From an uncultured Clostridia bacterium (GTDB taxonomy: Bacteria; Bacillota; Clostridia; Christensenellales; CAG-314): a stretch of DNA of 9,329 nt. The DNA lies in assembly GCA_934230325.1 (NCBI GenBank), contig CAKQEP010000018.1, forward strand, positions 1 to 9,329, in the 5' to 3' direction. Both the position numbers and the translations under genes were made by a program. Positions 1 through 5,416 of this stretch are shown piece after piece. How positions within the stretch are numbered: the first letter of the stretch is position 1; every line of letters begins with the position of its first letter. The notes under the pieces were generated by a model. The model made no database searches, was not told the DNA's origin, and was given only the letters and a program-made list of their open reading frames with translations.

Positions 1-23
1 GTTTTTACACTGTGTTTGTTTTC

Positions 24-69
24 ACTGCGTAAGTTTTCCAAATCTACCAAATTGACTATTTTACGCAGT
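24..69. repeat. 9-bp inverted repeat with 28-base spacer
   Basis: ACTGCGTAA at 24-32 is the exact reverse complement of TTACGCAGT at 61-69. The 28-base spacer is AT-rich. No T-run follows either arm, so it is not a typical terminator. It could be a weak hairpin, an operator pair or the edge of a repeat that continues left of the window. The role is unknown. Confidence 0.4.
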
Positions 70-177
70 TTATGTCTTTGTCTTTTCCCTTTTGTTTATC
101 TTTTGATTTATATCTCTCAGATAGGCAAAGTATAAGGGGTTTCTCTTATCCCCGCTCATCAAAAATCTAACACAAGC

Positions 178-207
178 ATAATAACACTTTTCACATTTTG
201 TTGTCAA
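178..207 (-). promoter_or_regulatory. Predicted sigma-A-type promoter, minus strand
   Basis: On the minus strand a perfect TTGACA (207-202) lies 18 bases upstream of TATTAT (183-178); a 17-base spacing gives TTATTA. It would fire leftward. The first downstream ATG (159-157) opens a frame of only 29 codons ending at 70, with no Shine-Dalgarno sequence, so the product may be an untranslated RNA or a gene further left. The region is very AT-rich, which raises the chance of a fortuitous match. Confidence 0.35.
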
Positions 208-317
208 GCGTAATTTAGCAGCATAATGTGAAAAATCATTATTTTTTATTAAAATTATATTCTTTTTTTTAATAAATAGATTCAAACAAAAAGGACAGTT
301 TTTTGCATAAATCGCTT

Positions 318-402
318 TGCTGCGACGTGGAGCTAGTGGCCGGATTCGTAAGGAGCGTAGCGACGGAATAGCGAGCAAAGCGAGCGTCACATCGTCGCAG
401 CA
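318..402. repeat. Inverted repeat flanking the tRNA 3' fragment
   Basis: TGCTGCGACG at 318-327 is the exact reverse complement of CGTCGCAGCA at 393-402. Between them sit the tRNA-Thr 3'-end copy (327-348) and a run of short repeated words built from GCGAGC, GCGTAGC and GACG. A transcript of this segment could fold into a long hairpin. The layout suggests a dispersed intergenic repeat or a non-autonomous element, but copy number cannot be judged from one window. Confidence 0.4.
327..348 (-). repeat. Displaced copy of the tRNA-Thr 3' end (att-like direct repeat)
   Basis: The 22 bases at 327-348 are identical to 609-630, which cover the 3' half of the T arm, the acceptor strand and CCA of the tRNA-Thr gene. 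Both copies have the same orientation. To the right of 348 the sequence no longer resembles the tRNA, so this is a 3' fragment and not a decayed whole gene. This block of a tRNA gene is a common core site for tyrosine-recombinase integration. No integrase lies between the copies. Confidence 0.6.
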
Positions 403-466
403 CCGCCCAAAGGCTTGTCGGCATATATTCATATACCGCCTACGCCCTACAGCGGGCTGCTCCTCT

Positions 467-492
467 CCAACAAAATGCAAGCATTTTGTTGG
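467..492. repeat. Near-perfect 12-bp hairpin
   Basis: CCAACAAAATGC (467-478) is followed, after AA, by its exact reverse complement GCATTTTGTTGG (481-492). In RNA this would fold with about ten pairs and a six-base loop. No T-run follows on either strand, so it is unlikely to be a rho-independent terminator. It may mark one end of the repeat segment covering about 318-492. Confidence 0.5.
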
Positions 493-544
493 GTTAATTA
501 GGAATACATACAATTATAGTACAAGTCGGCAAGCATAACGAGAG

Positions 545-584
545 CAACAAAAAACGGTTTGCTTTCGTCAAACCGTTTTTGTTG
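545..584 (-). terminator. Rho-independent terminator after tRNA-Thr
   Basis: On the minus strand CGGTTTG and CAAACCG form a 7-bp stem with a 7-base loop, followed by six T. Flanking A and T runs and CAAC/GTTG extend the pairing with a single bulge. It lies 25 bases beyond the 3' end of the tRNA-Thr gene, as expected for the end of the secG-smpB-tRNA transcript. The symmetrical A and T runs mean it could also work for transcripts arriving from the left. Confidence 0.85.
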
Positions 585-608
585 CGACTACAAAGCGTAG
601 CCGACGTT

Positions 609-630
609 GTGGAGCTAGTGGCCGGATTCG
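609..630 (-). repeat. tRNA-Thr 3' end, intact copy of the 22-bp direct repeat
   Basis: This is the copy of the 22-bp repeat that lies within the functional tRNA-Thr gene (plus one base past CCA). Its partner is at 327-348. The next bases to the left are also similar, GACGTTGTGG here against GACGTGG there. This suggests the duplicated segment was slightly longer and has since diverged. Confidence 0.6.
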
Positions 631-685
631 AACCGGCGACCTGCTGATTACGAATCAGCTGCTCTACCGACTGAGCCACACTAGC
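610..685 (-). tRNA. tRNA-Thr (anticodon CGU)
   Basis: The 76-nt minus-strand gene folds as a full cloverleaf. GCTAGTG pairs with CACTAGC in the acceptor stem, and GCTC with GAGC in the D stem. GCTGA/TCAGC encloses the loop TTCGTAA with anticodon CGT, which reads ACG (Thr). GCCGG/CCGGC encloses the T loop TTCGAAT. The discriminator base is U and the CCA tail is encoded. The 5' base follows directly on the TAG stop of smpB, so the tRNA must be cut from the smpB mRNA, presumably by RNase P. A terminator lies 25 bases downstream. Its 3' end is duplicated at 327-348. Confidence 0.95.
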
Positions 686-1147
686 CTATTTTGTATATTT
701 TTTTGCTTCGCTCATTTGCCTGTCGAGATCTCTCGCGGCGTCTTTGGCGGCGATTGCGCGTTTTTTGTCGTACAATTGTTTACCCTTTACCAAGCCGACT
801 TCCACCTTGACAAGGCTGCCGACAAAGTACACTTTGAGCGGCACGAGAGTAAAACCTTTTTCCCTAATCTTGCCTACGAGTCGATTTATTTCGCTTTTGT
901 GGGCAAGCAACACTCTATCGCGAAGGCTGTTAACGTTGCTGAAACTGCCCTTATCGTAATTTTTGATATAGGTATTGACCAGCAACAATTGTCCGTTTTT
1001 TATCGTGACGTAACTGTCTTTAAGGTTTATTTCCCCTTTGCGCACCGACTTGACTTCACACCCGACGAGGCGTATGCCCGCCTCAAAAGTATCGATTACA
1101 AAGTAATCGTGGTATGCTTTTTTGTTGGTTGCGACTATTTTTGACAT
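686..1147 (-). CDS. smpB: SsrA-binding protein SmpB
   Basis: SmpB binds tmRNA and brings it to stalled ribosomes, where it helps place tmRNA in the A site for trans-translation. The 153-residue product begins MSKIVATNKKAYHDY, the usual family N-terminus. It has the conserved GCEVKSVRKGEINLKDSYV strand pair near residues 29-47 and a basic C-terminal tail with GKQLYDKKRAIAAKDAARD, matching the part that inserts into the mRNA path. An in-frame GTG seven codons earlier (1168) would give 160 residues. I prefer the ATG because it matches the family start; neither has a clear Shine-Dalgarno site, so translation may be coupled to secG, whose stop is 27 bases upstream. The stop codon touches the tRNA-Thr gene. 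No ssrA gene is seen in the window, and the rnr gene often found between secG and smpB is absent. Confidence 0.96.
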   Translation of the reverse strand: MSKIVATNKKAYHDYFVIDTFEAGIRLVGCEVKSVRKGEINLKDSYVTIKNGQLLLVNTYIKNYDKGSFSNVNSLRDRVLLAHKSEINRLVGKIREKGFTLVPLKVYFVGSLVKVEVGLVKGKQLYDKKRAIAAKDAARDLDRQMSEAKKYTK

Positions 1148-1174
1148 AACAAAACTTGCGTTTGGCACGCAATA

Positions 1175-1456
1175 CTATTTTGCGATGATATAGAAAAGTA
1201 TAGAACAAACGGCAATCACGACGGAAGCAACTATAGTAAGAACTTTTTGTGTGCGTTCCTTACTTTTTGCTTTGTTTTTGCCATAAAAACTTTCATTTTC
1301 CGACGATTGACCGCCGATTGCGCCCAAACCCTCGTCGTTACTTTCCTGCATCATTACGATAATGATAACGTATACGGCGGCGATAAGCATCAACGCCATC
1401 AAAACTATCCTTGCTACCAACGTAAAGGTTGCGTTGGCGAGTAAAAGTGTAGTCAA
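1175..1456 (-). CDS. secG: Preprotein translocase subunit SecG
   Basis: SecG is the small accessory subunit of the SecYEG protein-export channel in the cytoplasmic membrane and helps SecA-driven translocation. The 93-residue product has two hydrophobic segments, about residues 13-36 and 72-91. A polar cytoplasmic loop joins them and carries the family signature QESNDEGLGAIGG at 37-49. The start is a TTG, supported by a strong Shine-Dalgarno sequence AGGAGG (1470-1465) eight bases upstream; no ATG is available at the right place. A clear promoter lies just upstream at 1483-1511. smpB follows after 27 bases, so the two genes and the tRNA form one transcription unit. Length and topology are normal for the family. 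Confidence 0.94.
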   Translation of the reverse strand: MTTLLLANATFTLVARIVLMALMLIAAVYVIIIVMMQESNDEGLGAIGGQSSENESFYGKNKAKSKERTQKVLTIVASVVIAVCSILFYIIAK

Positions 1457-1482
1457 ATCAAATTCCTCCTACAAGCCAAGAC

Positions 1483-1511
1483 AGTATAGCACAAACGCCG
1501 CAATAAAGCAA
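1483..1511 (-). promoter_or_regulatory. Promoter of secG-smpB-tRNA-Thr
   Basis: On the minus strand TTGCTT (1511-1506) is separated by 17 bases from TATACT (1488-1483), which is preceded by TGC as in extended -10 promoters. The predicted start site lies a few bases further on, just ahead of the secG ribosome-binding site. No convincing terminator separates it from gpmI upstream, so some read-through from the glycolytic unit is possible. Confidence 0.75.
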
Positions 1512-1612
1512 GTATTTTTTTAAAATTTGTTTAGGAATATCTTTCGTTTTTGTAGATTGCCATTTGCGCCGCCGTTTTTAAAGTTTTTGGCAATTATTTT
1601 TTGTCGCGATTT

Positions 1613-3148
1613 TTAACGTACGATAAGGCTTTTTCCCGTCATTTCCTGCGGTTGCGGAAGATTTAACGCTTGCAACATAGTAGGTGCGATATCGCAAAGC
1701 CCGCCATTTTTGAGCGTAACTCCGTCGCAATTTTTGCTCACCATAATAAAAGGAACGTCGTTTGTGGTGTGAGAAGTGCAAATTTTGCCTTGCTCGTCAA
1801 ACATTTTTTCTGCGTTGCCGTGATCGGCGGTGATAAAAACAGTGCCGCCGTTGTCAACGATGTACTCGGTAAGGCGTTTTACGCAATCGTCCACCGTCTT
1901 AACTGCTTTTTGCGCCGCCTCAAAGTTTCCCGTATGCCCCACCATATCGCAATTTGCAAAGTTTAAAATCATTGCGTCGTAATTACCCGTCGAAAGTTCT
2001 TTAAGGGCGCGTTCCGTGACGAGCAACGCGCTCATTTCGGGTTGCAAGTCATAAGTTGCGACTTTAGGACTGTCGATAAGGACTCTTTGCTCGCCTGCGT
2101 TGGGTTTTTCTTCCCCGCCGTTAAAAAAGAAGGTGACATGGGCGTATTTTTCCGTTTCTGCGATACGTAATTGTTTTTTGCCGCAACTCGCAAGGTACTC
2201 TCCCAAAGTATTTTTGGGTTTGTTGGGTTTAAAAGCGACTTCTACGTTTTTGATATTTTTGTCGTATTCCGTCATACAAACCCATTTGACGTTGACTTTT
2301 TTGCCTGTTCTGTCAAAGCCGTTGAAGTCGTCGTCTACAAAAGCGCGCGTCAACTCTCTCGGTCTGTCGCTGCGAAAATTGAAAAACACGACGCCGTCGC
2401 CGTCGCTTATCGTCGCTATCGGTTTTTGACCGTCGCAAAGGGCGCACGGCAAAACAAATTCGTCCGTAACTCCGTCGGCATAACTGTCGTTGATTGCCTG
2501 TTTGTAGTCCGCCGCCTTGTTTCCTTCGCCTTTGACGAGCAAGTCGTAAGCTTTTGCCACTCTTTCCCAGCGGTTGTCCCTATCCATAGCGTAATACCTG
2601 CCGCAAACGGAAGCGATTTTGCCAAAGTTTATTTCCGTCATATATGACTGCAACTCGTCGAGATAAGACAGCGCGCTTTTTGGCGGAACGTCGCGGCCGT
2701 CCAAAAAACAGTGTACGTATGCGTTTTTTAATCCCTGCCGCTTAAAAAACTCCAACAAAGCAAAGAGATGGTTCATACTGCTGTGAACGCCGCCGTCGCT
2801 GACGAGTCCCATGACGTGCACTTTGGTACCCCGCGTCTTTACGTAATCGGCAAGGTCGAGCAACGCCTCGTTTTTAAAAAAGCTGCCGTCTTTGATGGCA
2901 TTTGTTATGCGGGGAAGTTCCTGAAAAACTACCCTGCCCGCCCCGATATTAAGATGACCTACTTCGCTGTTGCCCATCTGACCGTCGGGCAAACCGACTT
3001 CTGCCCCGCTGCATTTGAGCTGCGTGGAAGGATATTCTTTTAACAACCGCTCCACAAACGGAGAGTTGCCGAGTACGGCGTTGCCTACCTTGTCTTTGGT
3101 CAAGCCGTACCCGTCCATAATAATAAGCGCCGTAAAATTTTTATTCAT
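1613..3148 (-). CDS. gpmI: 2,3-bisphosphoglycerate-independent phosphoglycerate mutase
   Basis: This enzyme interconverts 3-phosphoglycerate and 2-phosphoglycerate in glycolysis through a phosphoserine intermediate and depends on two metal ions, usually Mn2+. The 511-residue product has the usual family length. It shows the N-terminal metal site MDGYG (Asp12), the active-site serine in GNSEVGHLN (Ser61), and DGRDVPPKSA and GRYYAMDRDNRWER in the mutase domain. It also has the substrate-binding FRSDRPREL, and the C-terminal phosphatase-domain ligands ADHGNAE (about 441-447) and TSHTTNDVP (His460). The ATG at 3148 gives the standard start; the upstream GAGAA is only a weak ribosome site. It lies 42 bases after tpiA and is the last gene of the pgk-tpiA-gpmI unit. 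Enolase, which often follows, is missing; secG comes next after 156 bases. Confidence 0.97.
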   Translation of the reverse strand: MNKNFTALIIMDGYGLTKDKVGNAVLGNSPFVERLLKEYPSTQLKCSGAEVGLPDGQMGNSEVGHLNIGAGRVVFQELPRITNAIKDGSFFKNEALLDLADYVKTRGTKVHVMGLVSDGGVHSSMNHLFALLEFFKRQGLKNAYVHCFLDGRDVPPKSALSYLDELQSYMTEINFGKIASVCGRYYAMDRDNRWERVAKAYDLLVKGEGNKAADYKQAINDSYADGVTDEFVLPCALCDGQKPIATISDGDGVVFFNFRSDRPRELTRAFVDDDFNGFDRTGKKVNVKWVCMTEYDKNIKNVEVAFKPNKPKNTLGEYLASCGKKQLRIAETEKYAHVTFFFNGGEEKPNAGEQRVLIDSPKVATYDLQPEMSALLVTERALKELSTGNYDAMILNFANCDMVGHTGNFEAAQKAVKTVDDCVKRLTEYIVDNGGTVFITADHGNAEKMFDEQGKICTSHTTNDVPFIMVSKNCDGVTLKNGGLCDIAPTMLQALNLPQPQEMTGKSLIVR

Positions 3149-3190
3149 AAATTTCTCGTTTTTTTAAGTTTAACGCATCGGTAACGCGGT

Positions 3191-3940
3191 TTAATGCGAT
3201 TTTACTATCTGCGCAAATTTGTCGGCTTTTAAACTCGCTCCGCCGATAAGTCCGCCGTCTATGTCGGGCATATCGAGCAAACCTGCGGCGTTTTTCTCGT
3301 TCATACTGCCGCCGTACAATATATATTTTTCTTCTGCGATTTTCGCGCCGAACATTTCCTTGATTTTGCCGCGAATAAAGGCAATGGTTTCCTGCGCTTC
3401 CTGATTTGTGGCGGTGACGCCCGTGCCTATCGCCCATATCGGTTCATACGCCAAAACCACCTTTGCCGCCTGCTCCGTACTGAGTCCCGCAAGTCCTTGT
3501 CTTACCTGCGCCGCCAAAAACGCTTCCGTCGCGCCGTCTTTGCGTTGCGCCAAACTTTCCCCCACGCAAAGGATAGGGATAAGTCCCGCATTCAACGCCG
3601 CCAAAAGCCGTTTGTTGACGGTTTCATCCGTGTCGCCAAAGTATTCGCGACGCTCGCTGTGACCTACAATAACGTATTCGACGCCCGCCTCTACGAGCAT
3701 ATCGGCGGAAATTTCCCCCGTAAACGCTCCTTTTTGCTCCCAGTGAACGTTTTGCGCGCCTAATTTAACATTGCTACCTTTGAGCAACTCCGCCGCCGCG
3801 TACAAATCGGTAAACGGAACGCACACCGCAACGGTGTTTTTTGCGTCGGCAACGAGGGGCAACAACTCTTTCAAAAGGTTTTTGGCGTCGGCAACCGTAT
3901 TGTTCATTTTCCAGTTTCCGGCAATAAATTTGTTTTTCAT
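3191..3940 (-). CDS. tpiA: Triosephosphate isomerase
   Basis: The enzyme interconverts dihydroxyacetone phosphate and glyceraldehyde 3-phosphate in glycolysis, in the cytoplasm. The 249-residue product carries all key residues: Asn9 and Lys11 in GNWKMN, the catalytic His94 in HSERREYFGD, and the catalytic Glu166 in YEPIWAIGTG, which runs into mobile loop 6. The phosphate-binding YGGSM and GGLIGGASL lie near the C-terminus. The ATG at 3940 is chosen because MKNKFIAGNWKMN is the family start and because AAAGGA sits seven bases upstream. The frame stays open for 65 more codons upstream, into the pgk end, but that part has no family counterpart. The gene lies between pgk and gpmI and is likely cotranscribed with both. 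Confidence 0.97.
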   Translation of the reverse strand: MKNKFIAGNWKMNNTVADAKNLLKELLPLVADAKNTVAVCVPFTDLYAAAELLKGSNVKLGAQNVHWEQKGAFTGEISADMLVEAGVEYVIVGHSERREYFGDTDETVNKRLLAALNAGLIPILCVGESLAQRKDGATEAFLAAQVRQGLAGLSTEQAAKVVLAYEPIWAIGTGVTATNQEAQETIAFIRGKIKEMFGAKIAEEKYILYGGSMNEKNAAGLLDMPDIDGGLIGGASLKADKFAQIVKSH

Positions 3941-4076
3941 AATAATGTCCTTTGACTTAAAAAAGTCCATACGTATTGTGCTTTTTGAGTAGTGATAAAA
4001 CAAGTCGCGGTTTAAAAACGCATAGGCGGGTACGCCGCTCGGCAAATTTTTGCTCCGCCAAACCTTATCTTTCGCG
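3941..4076. other. Structured pgk-tpiA intergenic spacer
   Basis: This 136-base gap is long for the inside of a glycolytic operon. Near 4025-4070 it holds short self-complementary words, such as GGCG/CGCC around GGTA and GCAAA/TTTGC, that could fold in the mRNA. The minus strand also has a weak promoter-like pair, TTGTTT and CACAAT 17 bases apart. No stem followed by a T-run is present. It may be an mRNA-processing or stability element or an intergenic repeat; the sequence alone does not decide. Confidence 0.35.
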
Positions 4077-5267
4077 TTAATTAACGTCGTCAAGACAAGC
4101 AATCCCGGGAAGTTGTTTGCCTTCCAAATACTCAAGACTTGCGCCGCCGCCTGTGGATACGTGGCTTATTTTATCTTTATATCCGAGTTGCGCTACCGCC
4201 GCCGCGCTGTCGCCGCCGCCTACGATACTGACGCAATCTTGATTTTTGGCTATCGCTTCCGCAAGTTTTTTTGTTCCGTTTGCAAAGTTGGGCATTTCAA
4301 ACACGCCCATAGGACCGTTCCATATTACCGTTTTTGCTTTCGCTATGACGTCGCAGTATGTTTTTATCGTTTTTTCGCCTATATCCATTCCCATCATATC
4401 ATCGGGAATTGCGTTGCTAAAAACGGTTTTTGCGGTTGCGTCGTTGTCAAATCTGTCCGCAACTACGTTGTCGACGGGGAGCAAAAAGTTTTCGTTACGC
4501 TCCTTTGCGTGGGCAATGATTTCCGCCGCGAGAGAAACTTTTTCCTCCTCGCAGATGGATTTGCCTACGGTGTAACCCATCGCTTTAAAAAACGTATAAG
4601 CCATTCCGCCGCCGATAAGTATATAGTCCGCTCTGTCGATAAGATTTTTGATTACGCCTATCTTGTCGCTGACCTTCGCGCCGCCCAAAACTACGACAAA
4701 CGGTCTTGCGGGGTGTTGCAACGCACTGTCCAAAAAGTCGAGTTCTTTGTTTATCAAAAAGCCGCAAACGTTGGTTTTGACGTATTTTGCCACGCCGGTA
4801 GTGCTTGCGTGCGCTCTGTGAGCCGTACCGAAGGCGTCGTTAACGTAAATATCGCACAAGTCTGCGAGTTTTTTGCAAAACTCGGGGTCGTCGGCTTCTT
4901 CTTCCTTGTAAAAACGGGTGTTTTCCAGCAACATAACTTCTCCGTCTTTAAGGCTGTCCGCTTGCTTTTTGACTTCTTCCCCAACGACGTCGCGAGCCAT
5001 CAAAACCGGCTGTCCCAACAATTTAGAAAACGCTTTTGCGACGGGCGCTAAAGAAAGTTCTTCTACAAACTTGCCTTTGGGACGCCCCAAATGACTGCAT
5101 AAAATTACCCTTGCTCCGTGCTCGACAAGATACTTGACGGTGGGCAACGCTCCTACGAGCCTATTATCGTCGGTCACGTTTTTGTCTGCGTCGAGAGGAA
5201 CGTTAAAATCAACTCTTACAAGACACTTTTTGCCTTTTACGTCAATGTCGGTTATACACTTTTTCAT
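4077..5267 (-). CDS. pgk: Phosphoglycerate kinase
   Basis: Pgk transfers the acyl phosphate of 1,3-bisphosphoglycerate to ADP, the first ATP-yielding step of glycolysis. The 396-residue product has the usual length and both Rossmann-like domains. The substrate-binding N-terminal domain shows RVDFNVP (18-24), HLGRPKG (59-65), NTRFY (116-120) and NDAFGTAHRAHAS (143-155). The nucleotide-binding domain shows GGAKVSDKI (195-203), GGGMAYTF (219-226), NGPMGVFE (317-324), GGGDSAAAV (350-358) and STGGGASLEYLEGK (371-384). The ATG at 5267 matches the family start, with AAGGGG about ten bases upstream; the frame runs 25 codons further without family similarity. It is the first gene after a strong promoter (5354-5382). 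The gap gene that often precedes pgk is absent. Confidence 0.97.
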   Translation of the reverse strand: MKKCITDIDVKGKKCLVRVDFNVPLDADKNVTDDNRLVGALPTVKYLVEHGARVILCSHLGRPKGKFVEELSLAPVAKAFSKLLGQPVLMARDVVGEEVKKQADSLKDGEVMLLENTRFYKEEEADDPEFCKKLADLCDIYVNDAFGTAHRAHASTTGVAKYVKTNVCGFLINKELDFLDSALQHPARPFVVVLGGAKVSDKIGVIKNLIDRADYILIGGGMAYTFFKAMGYTVGKSICEEEKVSLAAEIIAHAKERNENFLLPVDNVVADRFDNDATAKTVFSNAIPDDMMGMDIGEKTIKTYCDVIAKAKTVIWNGPMGVFEMPNFANGTKKLAEAIAKNQDCVSIVGGGDSAAAVAQLGYKDKISHVSTGGGASLEYLEGKQLPGIACLDDVN

Positions 5268-5353
5268 ACCCTGTTTACCCCTTGCGGTTTTGAATATTTT
5301 TGTTTTTTTATCGGATTTGCGTTGCGGCGAAATCGGTAACAAAACTATATTTT

Positions 5354-5382
5354 ATTGTAATATTCGCGACGGAAAAAGTCAA
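5354..5382 (-). promoter_or_regulatory. Promoter of pgk-tpiA-gpmI
   Basis: On the minus strand TTGACT (5382-5377) and TACAAT (5359-5354) are 17 bases apart, close to the vegetative consensus. The start site would fall about 80 bases before the pgk ATG, leaving a long 5' leader. The palindrome at 5387-5401 ends four bases upstream of the -35 box and could bind a regulator. Confidence 0.8.
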
Positions 5383-5386
5383 ACGA

Positions 5387-5401
5387 AAATACGCCGTATT
5401 T
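5387..5401. promoter_or_regulatory. 15-bp palindrome next to the pgk -35 box
   Basis: AAATACG and CGTATTT flank a single central base and are exact reverse complements. Its position directly upstream of the -35 box suits an activator or repressor site. It does not resemble the direct-repeat operator known for the glycolytic repressor CggR. It lies just past the dus stop, but no T-run follows, so a terminator role is unlikely. Chance occurrence is possible. Confidence 0.3.
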
Positions 5402-5416
5402 GATTACGACGTATAC

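Larger units (their letters stand above)
1..609. other. Gene-poor, repeat-bearing region left of tRNA-Thr
   Basis: No convincing protein gene is visible in this stretch. Positions 1-300 are strongly AT-rich; the block 241-300 has only about 8 G or C in 60 bases, unlike the neighbouring genes. Positions 318-500 are richer in G+C and full of short repeated words and inverted repeats. A long minus-strand frame (513 down to 70) crosses both parts. Its right half runs through the repeat segment and looks like chance translation. Its left half carries two CxxC pairs but has no plausible start codon with a Shine-Dalgarno site. The stretch reads best as non-coding DNA with a repeat or element remnant, plus the promoter, repeats and terminator listed separately. 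Confidence 0.6.

Noticed and set aside
327..348. 3' end of a second tRNA or of tmRNA (ssrA)
   Set aside because: Identity to tRNA-Thr stops abruptly at 348, and no D arm, anticodon arm or tmRNA tag frame lies next to it.
70..513. Minus-strand 147-codon frame with CPFC and CEKC pairs
   Set aside because: Its start is a TTG without a ribosome site, and its first half is the repeat segment and tRNA fragment. Only the Cys-pair part is kept as a finding.
494..679. Minus-strand 61-codon frame beginning MAQSVEQLIRN
   Set aside because: It is the translation of the tRNA-Thr gene and its terminator, a well-known type of false ORF.
1557..1593. TTGCCA/TGGCAA inverted repeat after gpmI as a terminator
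   Set aside because: The stem is only 6 bp with a 25-base loop and no T-run, too weak to call.
3941..4135. N-terminal extension of triosephosphate isomerase
   Set aside because: The family starts at the internal ATG (3940), which has a good Shine-Dalgarno site. The extension overlaps pgk and has no family counterpart.
4050..5051. Plus-strand 333-codon frame opposite pgk
   Set aside because: It is antisense to a gene with every Pgk motif; its translation is low in complexity and rich in Phe, Val and Arg, as expected of a shadow frame.
5268..5342. 25-codon N-terminal extension of Pgk
   Set aside because: It lies between the promoter and the family-consistent ATG at 5267 and shows no Pgk similarity.
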